From NCBI GenBank assembly GCA_963575745.1, contig CAUYUJ010003025.1, forward strand, positions 243,207 through 307,206: a DNA stretch of 64,000 nucleotides. Direction: 5' to 3'. The notes beneath the pieces are model-generated. The model was not told the origin of the DNA. It ran no database searches and worked only from the letters and a program-made list of their open reading frames with translations. A program made the position numbers and the translations under genes. Position 1 is the stretch's first letter. Every line of letters starts with the position of its first letter. The stretch is from Prorocentrum cordatum. Taxonomy: Eukaryota > Sar > Dinophyceae > Prorocentrales > Prorocentraceae. Of the stretch, positions 55,835-64,000 are shown one piece after another.

Positions 55835-56668
55835 ATGCTCTATGGCCGCCCGCTACGCCAACACAGAACCGAAAGCCCAGCGAGCGCGTGCAGCGGCACC
55901 AGTGCCATATCTGAGCGTGATATGCTGCATACGGTGTTGATGGTCAACGCGGATGGGCAGATTGCAGCGCGCGCCGACGATGATACCCTTGAGAACACGC
56001 CGCTCTCTCCACAGCATCCCCACGCGTACGACGAGCACCCATCTGCCTGGATCTTCCAGAAGCAGCCCGTCTCAGAAGAGGAGGCCAGGGGGCGCATGAA
56101 CGTCTTCACGCCCTTGACAAGGGACCAGTGGGTGCTGGAACAAAGGCGCCGCAAGGGTATGCACGGCTCAGCGCAGTCCGACGCGCCAGGGATATTCGGA
56201 GAACGACATGAGCTCGCCCTGGCAGCGAACAGTGGGACCATGGTAGACGGTATGCTGACTATCCTATTGGTCCTCGGCAGTAACACCAACATCATTGGTC
56301 TAAAGGCTGCACAGACATTCGAGCGGGTGCCGCGCTCCCACGGGCACGACATCAAGAAGCTGAACCTGACGAAGATGTTGTACGTGCCTGGTGCGGGGCA
56401 TGGGGCCGCCATCTGTGACGAGTCACTGCGTTGCAAGATTGCGTGCAAGGAGAGAGGCGGCTCTGTGGGGGAACCCGCTCTTGCCAGGCTGGGTGCATGT
56501 TCAGCCAATGTGTCAGAAGGCTCCGGCGAGAACCTTCCTGTTATCCTGGGTCTAAGGAGCATGTCCAACACGCGTGCAATCCTGACCCTTGAGCAGGGAC
56601 ACGAGAAGATGATCATACCAGGCTCAGAAGCACAGGCTCCTCCTTGGGAAGGGCGCCAGGGCACTTGA
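55835..56668 (+). pseudogene. Aspartic protease region of Copia-like polyprotein
   Basis: A 277-codon frame. The helical HPSAWIFQKQPVSEEEARGR segment is followed by GMLTILLVLGSNTNIIGLKA, where a retropepsin would have Asp-x-Gly; here the expected Asp before the Gly is missing, probably by a small deletion. LNLTKMLYVPGAGHGAAICD and ENLPVILGLRSMSNTRAILT fit the later strands. The enzyme would cut the polyprotein. Loss of Asp implies an inactive copy. A variant hairpin at 56465 reads VGEPA. Confidence 0.55.
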
Positions 56669-57545
56669 CCTGACGAAGACGCCTTCAGGGCACCTGGCGA
56701 TCAAGGTCGACGAGTATGGTGTCGCAACAGAGGCGAGTGGCTCAACAGCGTTTACTTTCACAGCCAATACTCAATGCGAGGATATGCCCATGCCCGTCAA
56801 GGAGGTAGCCGGCGCAGAGCCGATTGCAGGGCAACCTGCCCCGAGTTGCGCCGGGACACCCGCTCATGACGACGCCCGCCCGCACATGGTGTCCCAGGAC
56901 ACCAGGGGCATCCGCTTCTCCATCAATGAGGAGACGTTTTCCTACACGATCCAGTCTCTGGCGAACAACGCCCTCAAGGCCTGGCATCGCAGGAATACGA
57001 CGTATGGGACTGGCATCGCAGGAACACGACGCATGGGAATGTCCTTGCGCCTGCCGATCAGGACTTCGCCTTGCGCCACTCGCAGGCGAAGGTCTATCAG
57101 GCCATCTATGAAGAGGGCAGCAAGTGGACGCCGCCCGATAACACTGCAAGGGCACCTGCTGGAGTGAGCGCCACTCGCGCATGCCCAGAGGCCGAATGCT
57201 GAGGTTCTGTCGTCAGGCGCGGGGGCACCTGCATGCTTTTCCCATGTGCCGGCTGCGCGCGCCAGGGACAGCAGCGGACGCGGCTGCGTGGCCGCTGCAG
57301 CAAATTAACGCTCATCACATCATTATCACTCTCGTGCCCTTGTCATCGAAGATATGCGAACAGCTTGCGCTGAACTCCGAGGTCAAGGATACATGTGCGA
57401 TCGCATCACTCACGCAGAGGTTATGACCTCTACTGGTACACAGTACTTGGGTGGACCACTCTCAGGGGATCACCAACTAGTGTGGGTGGCAGCGCCCGCT
57501 GGCTGGCATGTTCGACTGCCTGGGAAGCGGGCGGGGCCACGATAG
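56669..57545 (+). pseudogene. Polyprotein segment after protease
   Basis: Frame 56784-57167 has DMPMPVKEVAG-like text, EPIAGQPAPSCAGTPAHDDA, then VSQDTRGIRFSINEETFSYT and IQSLANNALKAWHRRN. Later, RTACAELRGQGYMCDRITHA and GGPLSGDHQLVWVAAPAGWH (57340-57530) continue in another frame. A 21-bp repeated CTGGCATCGCAGGAATACGA-like unit near 56980-57025 adds an internal duplication. No family is recognised. Confidence 0.45.
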
Positions 57546-57581
57546 CAACGTAACTAACTTCTTATGATTTAAGCTCGGGCT

Positions 57582-58010
57582 GTGCGCATGTCGATCGTGA
57601 TTGCGGCATCTCTAGGGCCCTTCTGGAAACAAGGTCCCGCGCGAGATGCCATGGGGGATTTGTGCTTGCTGGTCATGCGTATGCGATGCTGTCACTTCGG
57701 TCTACAGTTTGACCGTTCAAGTAGTTTGCCCAGCGGTTCCTACATGCAGGCGGCGACCACCCACGAGTGCACCCCGACCAACTTGCGGAGATGCACGCGC
57801 CAAGCTGCAGGGAAAACCGCACAGCATGCCGAGCATGAGTTGGACTGGCATGGCCAAGGCGCCCAGAAGGCGGACTGGCGAAACAAATCACTTGCTATCA
57901 TGGATGCAAGGCTAACCGGCCCGATATATTCTCACAAAGCAAAGAGAAATCAAATCAGCGCTGTACACCTCAGTGCCCGCGCAAGGGTGGACAAGGGAGC
58001 AGTCTCCTAA
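57582..58010 (+). pseudogene. Further Copia-like coding remnant before the interruption
   Basis: The 142-codon frame contains CTRQAAGKTAQHAEHELDWH. AAGKTA sits on a degenerate hairpin (57807-57820), so this piece still belongs to the hairpin-bearing element. Coding character ends about 58010. Confidence 0.35.
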
Positions 58011-58390
58011 GAAGGGCCATGTCGTAAGACGGGTGACAATGAGTCTTGGCGACAATACATTCATACAAGACATTAAGATCAAATATCAACCTATCGGGTA
58101 AGATTACAATGCGCCTTTACCGAACGGTGTGACGAGTTTTCTTATTCGATTGTATTGGGAGCCTCCGGCGCCAGTCCTCATCGGACACGAGGGCCAGCGA
58201 CCGCGGCCAAGGCGGGTTGCGATCGTTGATGGCGATCGTCTTCCACACCCCCTCGATTGAGCGCAGCTGAATTTCCGACGCTTCCTTCACCCGACATTTA
58301 TTTCACCCGACCCGGTGGTCGAAGACGGCAGCGGCGATTGCGAAAGTGCGACAATGGATTTCTTCGAATACATTAAAAGGAGGGGTCCAG
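58011..58390. other. Unassigned sequence at left edge of the interruption
   Basis: Lower-GC DNA without a supported gene. From 58390 it passes into C and G homopolymer runs. Confidence 0.4.
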
Positions 58391-58480
58391 AACCCCCATC
58401 ACCCCCCCCCCCCTGGCGCTGGAAGGGGGGGAAGGGGTTCGGACCCCCCCCCTTCCCCCCTTTGCGCCGGAAACGGGGCC
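58391..58480. repeat. C/G homopolymer block, left
   Basis: Runs of C and G (58396-58412, 58424-58433, 58444-58460) around a GCGCTGG core. A similar block follows the heptamer array at 59905-60150, in a different arrangement. Confidence 0.8.
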
Positions 58481-58524
58481 GGGGAGGGCGGGCCTCTCTC
58501 GCTTCTCCTTTCTTCACTGGAGAC

Positions 58525-59795
58525 GGTGTTTAGGGAGTGCGGAGCTGGGAGTAGGGAGTGGTGAGTAGTGCGAGTTAGTGCGTCTTGAGTAGGAGTAGGG
58601 AGTGGGGAGTAGTGAATAGTGAGTAGTGAGTAGTGTGTACTGATGAGTGAGTAGTGAGTGGCGAGTAGTGAGTAGTGAGTAGTGAGTAGCGGGTAGCGAG
58701 TAGTGAGTGCTGAGTGGGGAGTAGGGAGTAATGAGTAGTGGGTAGTGAGTAGTGGGTATTGAGTAGTGGGTGGCGAGTAGTGATTAGTGGTTAGTGAGTA
58801 GTGGGTAGTGCGTAGTGCGTAGTGCGTAGTGCGTAGTGCGTAGTGAGTAGTGAGTAGTGAGTAGTGAGTAGTAGCGAGTAGCGAATAGTGAGTAGTGAGT
58901 AGTGAGTAGTGAGTACTGCGTACTGAGTAGTACGTAGTGCGTAGTGAGTAGTGAATAGTGAGTAGTGATAAATAGAGAGTAGTGGGTAGTGGCAGTGGGT
59001 AGTGAGTAGTGAGTAGCGAGTAGGGAGTAGCGAGGAGTGGGTAGTGAGGAGCGAGTAGGGTGTAGTGAGTAGCGAGTAGAGAGCAGTCAGTCGTGAGTAG
59101 TGGGTAGTGATTAGTGAGTTTCGAGTAGGGAGTAGCGAGTACTGAGTAGTGAGTAGTGAGTAGGGAGTAGAGAGTAGGAAGTAGTGAGCAGTGAGTAGTA
59201 AGAAGTGGGTAGCGAATAGTGGGTAGTGAGTAGCGATTAGTGAGTAGTGGGTAGTGACTAGTGACTAGTGACTAGGGAGTTGTGACTAGTGACTAGAGAC
59301 TATGTAGTGACTAGTGAGTAGGGAGTAGTGAGTAGTGAGTAGCGGGGAGTGAGTAGTGAGTACTGAGTAGCGAGTATGGGAGTAGCGAGTAGTGAGTACT
59401 GAGTATTGTGTAGTCAGTATTGTGTAGGGAGTAGGGAGTAGCGAGTAGCGAGTCGTGGGTAGTGAGTCGTGATTTGAAGGCAATGAGTAGTGATTAGTGA
59501 GTAGTGGATTAGTGGGCTGTGGGTAATGAGTAGTGAATAGTGAGTAGTGAGTAGGGAGTAGTGAGTAGTGCGTAGTGAGTAGTGAGAATTGAGTAGTGGT
59601 GAGTGAGGAGTGAATAGTGAGTAGTGAGTAGGGAGGAGGGAGTGGTGAGTAGGAAGTAGTGAGTAGCGAGTAGTGGGTGGTCGGTAGTGAGTAGTGGATT
59701 GTGAGGAGTGAGTCGTGAGAAGTGAGTAGGGGGTAGTGAGAGGTGAGTAGCGAATAGCGAGTAGTCAGTAGTGGGTAGTGAGTAATGAGTTGTGA
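58525..59795 (+). repeat. Heptamer satellite (GTAGTGA type), about 1.27 kb
   Basis: Degenerate GAGTAGT/GTAGTGA units with an underlying 7-bp period. A TTTAGGG occurs at its left edge (58528-58534) and TTAGGG-like motifs at its right edge. No gene is present. Confidence 0.9.
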
Positions 59796-59807
59796 GTATC
59801 TTTGGGG

Positions 59808-59862
59808 CTGGGTTTAGTGGTTGGGGTTAGGTTAGGGGTTTGGGTTAGGGTGAGGACTAGGG
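59808..59862 (+). repeat. Interstitial telomere-like sequence
   Basis: GGGTTTAGTGG, GGGGTTAGG, TTAGGGG, TTTGGGTTAGGG and variants in about 55 bp. They resemble degenerate TTTAGGG/TTAGGG telomeric repeats, next to the heptamer satellite. Confidence 0.65.
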
Positions 59863-59899
59863 GTAGGGGTGGCGGGGGTCGGGTTCCGGAGCCAGGCGG

Positions 59900-60155
59900 C
59901 GGCGTGGCGAAAGGGGGAGGGGGGGGGAAGGCTGCTGCCAAAGAGGGGGGGGGGGTGGTCGGACCCCCTCCCCCCATCCCCCCTTGAAAGGGGAAGGGGG
60001 GGCGGGGGGGGGGGCGACGACGGATCGGGGAACAGGAGGGAGGGGCGGGGGCCCGACGCCGGATCGGGGAAGGGGGGGAGGGGGGAGGGGGGGTCCCCGA
60101 CGACGGCTCGGGGAAGGGGGGGGGGGATTGTCCTACCCCCCCCCCCTTGGGGAGA
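59900..60155. repeat. G/C homopolymer block, right
   Basis: Long G runs (59907-59930, 59946-59955, 59996-60013, 60117-60126) and C runs (59966-59985, 60137-60148). Gly/Pro-rich open frames are by-products. GACGACGGATCGGGGAA-like units repeat at 60014, 60055 and 60098. Confidence 0.8.
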
Positions 60156-60199
60156 TCCAGCGGCGCGCCCTCGACGATTCCGGTGGGGACTTGAAGGGT

Positions 60200-61438
60200 C
60201 TCGGACGCGGCGCTGACTGCGCCGGCGTTCCCCGCGGCGCCGACGCCAACGGTGGCGACGACGTGGGAACTGTCATTGCGTTGCCAGCAGGTTACCTGCG
60301 GACGCGCATGCCGACGTGTTCCCCATAGCCCCAACCTTCTGTTGCGGGCGACGCGACAAGGTAGACACGCTGGAACTACGCGGAGGCAATGAGAGAATAT
60401 CGCAGTTAGCTTTCAGCCGGGGCTCATCCTCAGGAGGCAACCTCGACAAACGTTCATATGTTGACCTTGGAAACAAGGATGCCCAGGTCGCAGTGATGCA
60501 TTATTTGGACGTATGCTTCGTCAACGTTGTTATACCACAATCCAGTTGCAGAACAACTTGACTACCACCTTACGTCAACTCTAAAGTCAACTATGATACG
60601 TGGCATGAACACCATAAGGAAGACCTTCCACATATCAAGTTGTGGAAGGGTTGCCGTGTGTCAAAACGACCTCCTACGGTTTTACTTACGAGAACAACCG
60701 GTGGGTACTTGAGTGGACGAGATACCACCATGGACCATATTGGCCAAGCGCGAGGGCACTGGCAAAGTTAATATGGACCAATGTGCCGCGTTCCCCCGTG
60801 ACCCCTATGGGGTATTAATACGTGAACCTAACGAAATAATGGCTAACCACCGTCTCCTACTTAACCGCTTTTCGAGAGGAAACGGTTCGCGGGCCATCAT
60901 CAACATGCTTTGGTTTGAAACAAGGATTTGGCCAGGGCTGCCCGACATACTCCGAAGATTCAGTCCTTCTTCGTCGACGCAGTTCAAATTGCACACGATC
61001 TGTTATTAGTGAGTCGTGATCCCTTCCGTGATTATCCTGCTTCATCTTCTGTTCTCCTCACCAACATGCGAGGATTTGACTTGGATGGCCCAGCTATCCC
61101 TCGGCATCCTGACGGTTCGATCATGAGACCACCCTCGGGAGGATGGGGGTGTCCTGCATGCGCGGACAACGTTAACATGCATTCGCCTTTCACGTGACAG
61201 GGGCCCCAAACACTGCAGGTGACACGACAAGGAGGATCACCGCTGAGAGTGCCCCGGCTGCAAGAAGAACTACGGCCAGGCTCAACCTGGTTACTCACGT
61301 ACGCCTGGCAACTGCAAGTTTGCCACGCCGTGGAAGCTGCCCGTCAACCACGGACAGGGACCACCTTCTCTTGCTGAACCGGCAGCACCACCACTTGCGG
61401 CGGCAGCCGCACCCGAGGCACCAGCCCCACCACCAGTT
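60200..61438 (+). pseudogene. Copia-like segment with paired CxxC motifs, before integrase
   Basis: Coding resumes around a truncated hairpin (60287-60299): ASRLPADAHADVFPIAP, then DKVDTLELRGGNERISQLAF, AVMHYLDVCFVNVV, EQLDYHLTSTLKSTMIRGMN, AKREGTGKVNMDQCAAFPRD and DPYGVLIREPNEIMANHRLL across three frames. WGCPACADNVNMHSPF (61146-61193) and ECPGCKKNYGQAQPGYS (61247-61297) give two W/E-x-C-P-x-C pairs like a zinc ribbon. A Pro/Ala linker (GPPSLAEPAAPPLAAAAAPE) leads to the integrase. The function of this block is unknown. Confidence 0.5.
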
Positions 61439-62293
61439 GTGCGTCTACGAGCACCGAGACCGGGCCCCATAGCTGGACCAGCAGCCGGCGCCAGCAGCCA
61501 CGATATTTCTGTTGGCGGGCATGATGCTGAGCACGTGGCGGGGCAACCTGCCTCGAGTGGAGCCAGTGGCTCGGATGATCACAGACGACTACCACAGATC
61601 ACAGCCAGACGTGGTCGGCAGCAAGGAGATCCACCTCCACCACCACTTGCGGGTAACCCTGCTGCCCATCCACGACTCCCAGACTGGTCATGGTTCGATG
61701 TAGAAAGTAGTAGTCTACAGGACCTACGCAACCTTGGCCCAAGCGTGGTAACACGCGAGTTGCGGATGCTACACTTGCGGTGGTTCCGCGCCAAAGAGCC
61801 TCAGATGCGATTAATCTTTACCAAGGCTGGTCTGGACAACGTCAGGCTTAACTTGATCAAGTGCGTCTGCGACGCATGTCGAGAGTGCAGGGCTCGGGGC
61901 AAGCCAGGGGATGCTGTTATGCCTTCTGCTGCACTACGTGGCAAGTTCAATGAGTCAGTTGAATGCGATTTCATGTGCTACAAACAGGAGTACAATGTAT
62001 TTCACATCATTGATCGTTGCGTTCGATTTGCCGCTGGAAGCGAGATACCATATTAAACGATGACCAGCATGTTAGATGCGTACCATCAGTGCTAGATGAA
62101 ATGCGGACCAGCCAAAGTACTCTACTTCGACGGGGGGAATGCTCTTAACAACGACACCGCAAAGGCAGTCCTTAAGGCGAAGGGCGCTGAGCTGAGGATA
62201 CGCGCGCGTGGGCAACGCGCTGCGACAATTGAAGCTAGACGCGGCGCACTACGACATTTACTTCACGTCATGGAGACTGAACTCAGGCAGTGA
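61439..62293 (+). pseudogene. Copia-like integrase
   Basis: After AGQPA and AGNPA linkers, the zinc-binding part reads LRMLHLRWFRAKEPQMRLIF and CVCDACRECRARGKPG: the two Cys pairs are present, but only one His is clear. The catalytic core has NESVECDFMCYKQEYNVFHI (first Asp), VLYFDGGNALNNDTAKAVLK (second Asp) and AATIEARRGALRHLLHVM (Glu, about 35 residues after the second Asp), the D,D-35-E pattern. Two stops (TAA 62054, TAG near 62093) fall in one otherwise continuous frame, so the copy is disrupted. The enzyme would join element cDNA to the genome. Confidence 0.8.
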
Positions 62294-63440
62294 GACATAC
62301 CTCTTGTGTTCACGCGATTACTGCATGAAGCCTTGTTTGCCGCCAGTGCGTTTACCTTTTGTGCAACGATGTATCCCCGTGCAACGCCCTGCGTGGAAGA
62401 CAACCAGCGATGCTGCCCGACCTGCCTATTCTGGATCATGAACAGCAGACAGAGACATCTGATCACTCTCGAGGGCAGGTGATCCGCCGGGTATGCATGG
62501 AGGCTATCACACAAGCCACTGCAGCAGCTAAATATAATCGTACACTGCGTACCGGGACGACTACCGCTGGTCAGAACTACGATGATGAAGGAGATTTGGT
62601 TGACTATCATCGTCCCATGACCACGAAGGACTATTGGGGAGGCTGGAACGGCCCTCCCCTGGCCGTGCGGGACGACCCCGACAGGGGCCAAGTTATCATC
62701 CGAGTGGGAAACCGCGATGAAGAAGCCCGATACGGCGACGCACGACATTCATTATACATCGAAGCTTTGATCGCCCGAGAGATTGGCTCAGACAACAGGG
62801 CGCTACGGACAGCGTTAACATTTATCGCCATCTACCTGCGGGGCGACCTGCTATGACATGCTGCTGCATCCCGACCAAAAATGGGAACGCGTCAGATGGC
62901 GAGTGCGAGCCGACTATCTCCGAAGGTACGCTTAGCCCACCAACACCTTATCTGAAATTTCTTTCGCATCGAGAACGTAGTCTCTGTCGGGTTAGTCAGG
63001 GGTATCCACAAGCTACCTCTGGTGGCTTATGCTGACAGTTGTGCGTAGGCGTGCTGCGATTCCGACGTGAATCCAGGCTTCCATTACTTCGAAGCCGAAG
63101 GCGTTGCCCTGGATGTGCATGATATGAACGGATCAGCACATTCGAGGACCATCCAATGCCTAAAGTCCACTAAACCTCAAGCGGGCCCCGGCCAATACAT
63201 GACGAAGTATGAGGAATTGGCTGACGCGCCGACACCAGGCAACAACGCCAGAGAAGCTCCAGACGCCGAACCCCCACATGAGGGCGGACGGCCTCATGCG
63301 ATTCATGAGAAATCGGAAGCGGACCTTGAGGCGCAGATTATGGATGCGGTGCACAGAACTACAGGAGGAAAGGGGACTATTGGAGGCAACTCCATGAGAG
63401 GAACATGTAAACTGTACCCACTCATATGATCACTGACAAC
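62294..63440 (+). pseudogene. Integrase C-terminal region and linker to RT
   Basis: Frame 62359-62856 includes RQPAMLPDLPILDHEQQTET, QVIRRVCMEAITQATAAAKY, GDLVDYHRPMTTKDYWGGWN and DRGQVIIRVGNRDEEARYG, a beta-rich tail after the Copia integrase core. The hairpin at 62838 reads AGRPA in a shifted frame that continues as 62853-63035. 63067-63429 carries NPGFHYFEAEGVALDVHDMN and a Glu/Asp/Pro-rich linker. Confidence 0.55.
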
Positions 63441-64000
63441 GGTGCGCTGGTGACGCTAGCTGAAGAACAGCGGGGGCACCTGCCTGCGTGGGGCTATCCA
63501 CGCGACTCGGACATCAGGGAGACATAGGTTGCCCCAGTCTGTTCCACGGGCGAAGACGATACTTGCGGATTGGCTTCGGACGACAAGTGTCAATATATCG
63601 AATTCTGCTTCACTGCAGATTTGTCGAAGGTAGTCCTACCCGAGCAACAACATATGATATTAGACTTCGACCGCGCGACCACCATGCGAGTATATGTGAC
63701 CGCTGCCGCAAAACGACCTGCGGTCGTCAAGGAAGACGATCTCCTCGCGAAGGCCGCCGCTCAGACGAATCCAGTCAAGGTATCAAAAGCCTTTTTTTAT
63801 TGAATTCAAGGCTTGTTTTGACGGCGAAGGTTTCAGTATGCTGGCTCTATAGAAGGCGTCAAACATCATGACTTCGAGATACGTATAGAAGTGGAAGTTC
63901 GCAAAGAACGAAAGGGCTATATGGAACGGACCATCAGACTACGCCTGGTACTTCGGGGTTTCACGGACCTTGAAGCCTTCGATGTGGAAACCTTCTCATG
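63441..64000 (+). pseudogene. Start of Copia-like reverse transcriptase, cut by window end
   Basis: CQYIEFCFTADLSKVVLPEQ, AVVKEDDLLAKAAAQTNPVK (63570-63803), then MTSRYV, a TAG (63883-63885), KWKFAKNER and, after a shift, YMERTIRLRLVLRGFTDLEA. The SRYV-KWK...RLVLRGF arrangement matches the N-terminus of Copia RTs (W-V-x-K...R-L-V-x-x-G-F). The catalytic motifs lie beyond 64000. Confidence 0.65.

Larger units (their letters stand above)
49825..63483 (+). repeat. Family of 14-nt GNNA-tetraloop hairpins (20 exact, about 9 variants)
   Basis: The pattern is GCRGG, GNNA loop, CCYGC. Exact copies start at 49825, 50523, 50714, 51011, 52037, 52221, 52598, 53922, 54100, 54250, 54423, 55060, 55087, 55617, 55719, 56826, 57219, 61538, 62838 and 63470. 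Variants start at 52010 (loop GGGG), 52565, 55746 (loop GCTG), 56465 (GTGGG stem), 56850, 57146, 57807, 60287 (one base deleted) and 61649. Loops are GCAA, GAAA, GGAA, GCGA (all GNRA) plus GACA and GGCA. Third-pair states in the exact set: A-T 7, G-C 7, G-T 5, A-C 1. All have the loop G..A orientation on the plus (coding) strand. Most read AGxPA in the locally open frame. Confidence 0.85.
48900..64000 (+). mobile_element. Copia-like retrotransposon, interrupted, extends past window end
   Basis: Plus-strand order: Gag with zinc-knuckle remnant (49.4-50.6 kb), disordered linkers, Tpt1/KptA-like domain (52.6-53.5), protease (55.9-56.6), paired CxxC domain (61.1-61.3), DDE integrase (61.7-62.3) and start of RT (63.87-64.0). 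Integrase before RT is the Copia order. An insertion occupies about 58.0-60.25 kb. Multiple stops and shifts show decay. No LTR is visible: the 5' end is uncertain and the 3' end is outside. Confidence 0.8.

Noticed and set aside
61397-61410. GCGGC-GGCA-GCCGC as a family member
   Set aside because: It is made by a run of Ala codons and has a different stem; likely chance.
49825-63483. Hairpins as intrinsic terminators or as single-site frameshift signals
   Set aside because: No T tracts follow them, slippery sequences are not consistently upstream, and their number and spread do not fit one programmed event.
1-64000. tRNA, rRNA, snRNA or riboswitch genes
   Set aside because: No recognisable conserved RNA sequence was seen by eye; a covariance-model scan would be needed to exclude small ones.

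Overview
This window looks like repeat-rich nuclear DNA of a dinoflagellate. That is inferred from high GC, long low-complexity arrays, and decayed Copia-like, DIRS-like and non-LTR elements whose Gag, integrase and RT blocks resemble families I associate with dinoflagellates. No intact host gene, rRNA, tRNA or CRISPR array was found. Almost every coding block is broken by stops and frameshifts, so most genes are annotated as pseudogenes, and joins between frames are inferred.

Layout. 1-4.1 kb, + strand: tail of a DIRS-like element (RT, RNase H, tyrosine recombinase), followed by a 150-bp direct repeat. 4.18-16.8 kb: a region bounded by two copies of another repeat; the left copy is split by a 4-kb CAGCCT array. 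Inside lie a Gag-like gene (10.1-13.3 kb) and an unrecognised protein (13.5-15.5 kb). 16.8-20.1 kb: simple repeats and degenerate tandem DNA. 20.1-41 kb, minus strand: a very large non-LTR (LINE-like) element. In its reading direction it encodes a RING finger, unknown domains, a DNMT3-like cytosine-5 methyltransferase, an AP-type endonuclease, reverse transcriptase, RNase H, an SF1 helicase and a basic tail. 41.3-48.6 kb: GATC-rich repeat, a 73-bp tandem array, TG, GAG and GAT microsatellites, a LINE RT scrap, and a 51-bp satellite. 48.9-64 kb, + strand: a Copia-like element (Gag, a Tpt1/KptA-like RNA 2'-phosphotransferase domain, protease, paired CxxC domain, integrase, start of RT). It is interrupted at 58-60.2 kb by a heptamer satellite with telomere-like edges.

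The most unusual signal is in the Copia-like element. At least 20 copies of a 14-nt hairpin (5-bp GC stem, GNNA tetraloop) occur on the coding strand between 49.8 and 63.5 kb. They mostly sit in linkers between domains and mostly read as Ala-Gly-x-Pro-Ala. Gly is always GGG, the x codon always ends in A, and the Ala and Pro wobble bases are limited to those that can pair, with one mismatch. This looks like an RNA-level constraint, or spread of a tiny palindromic element.
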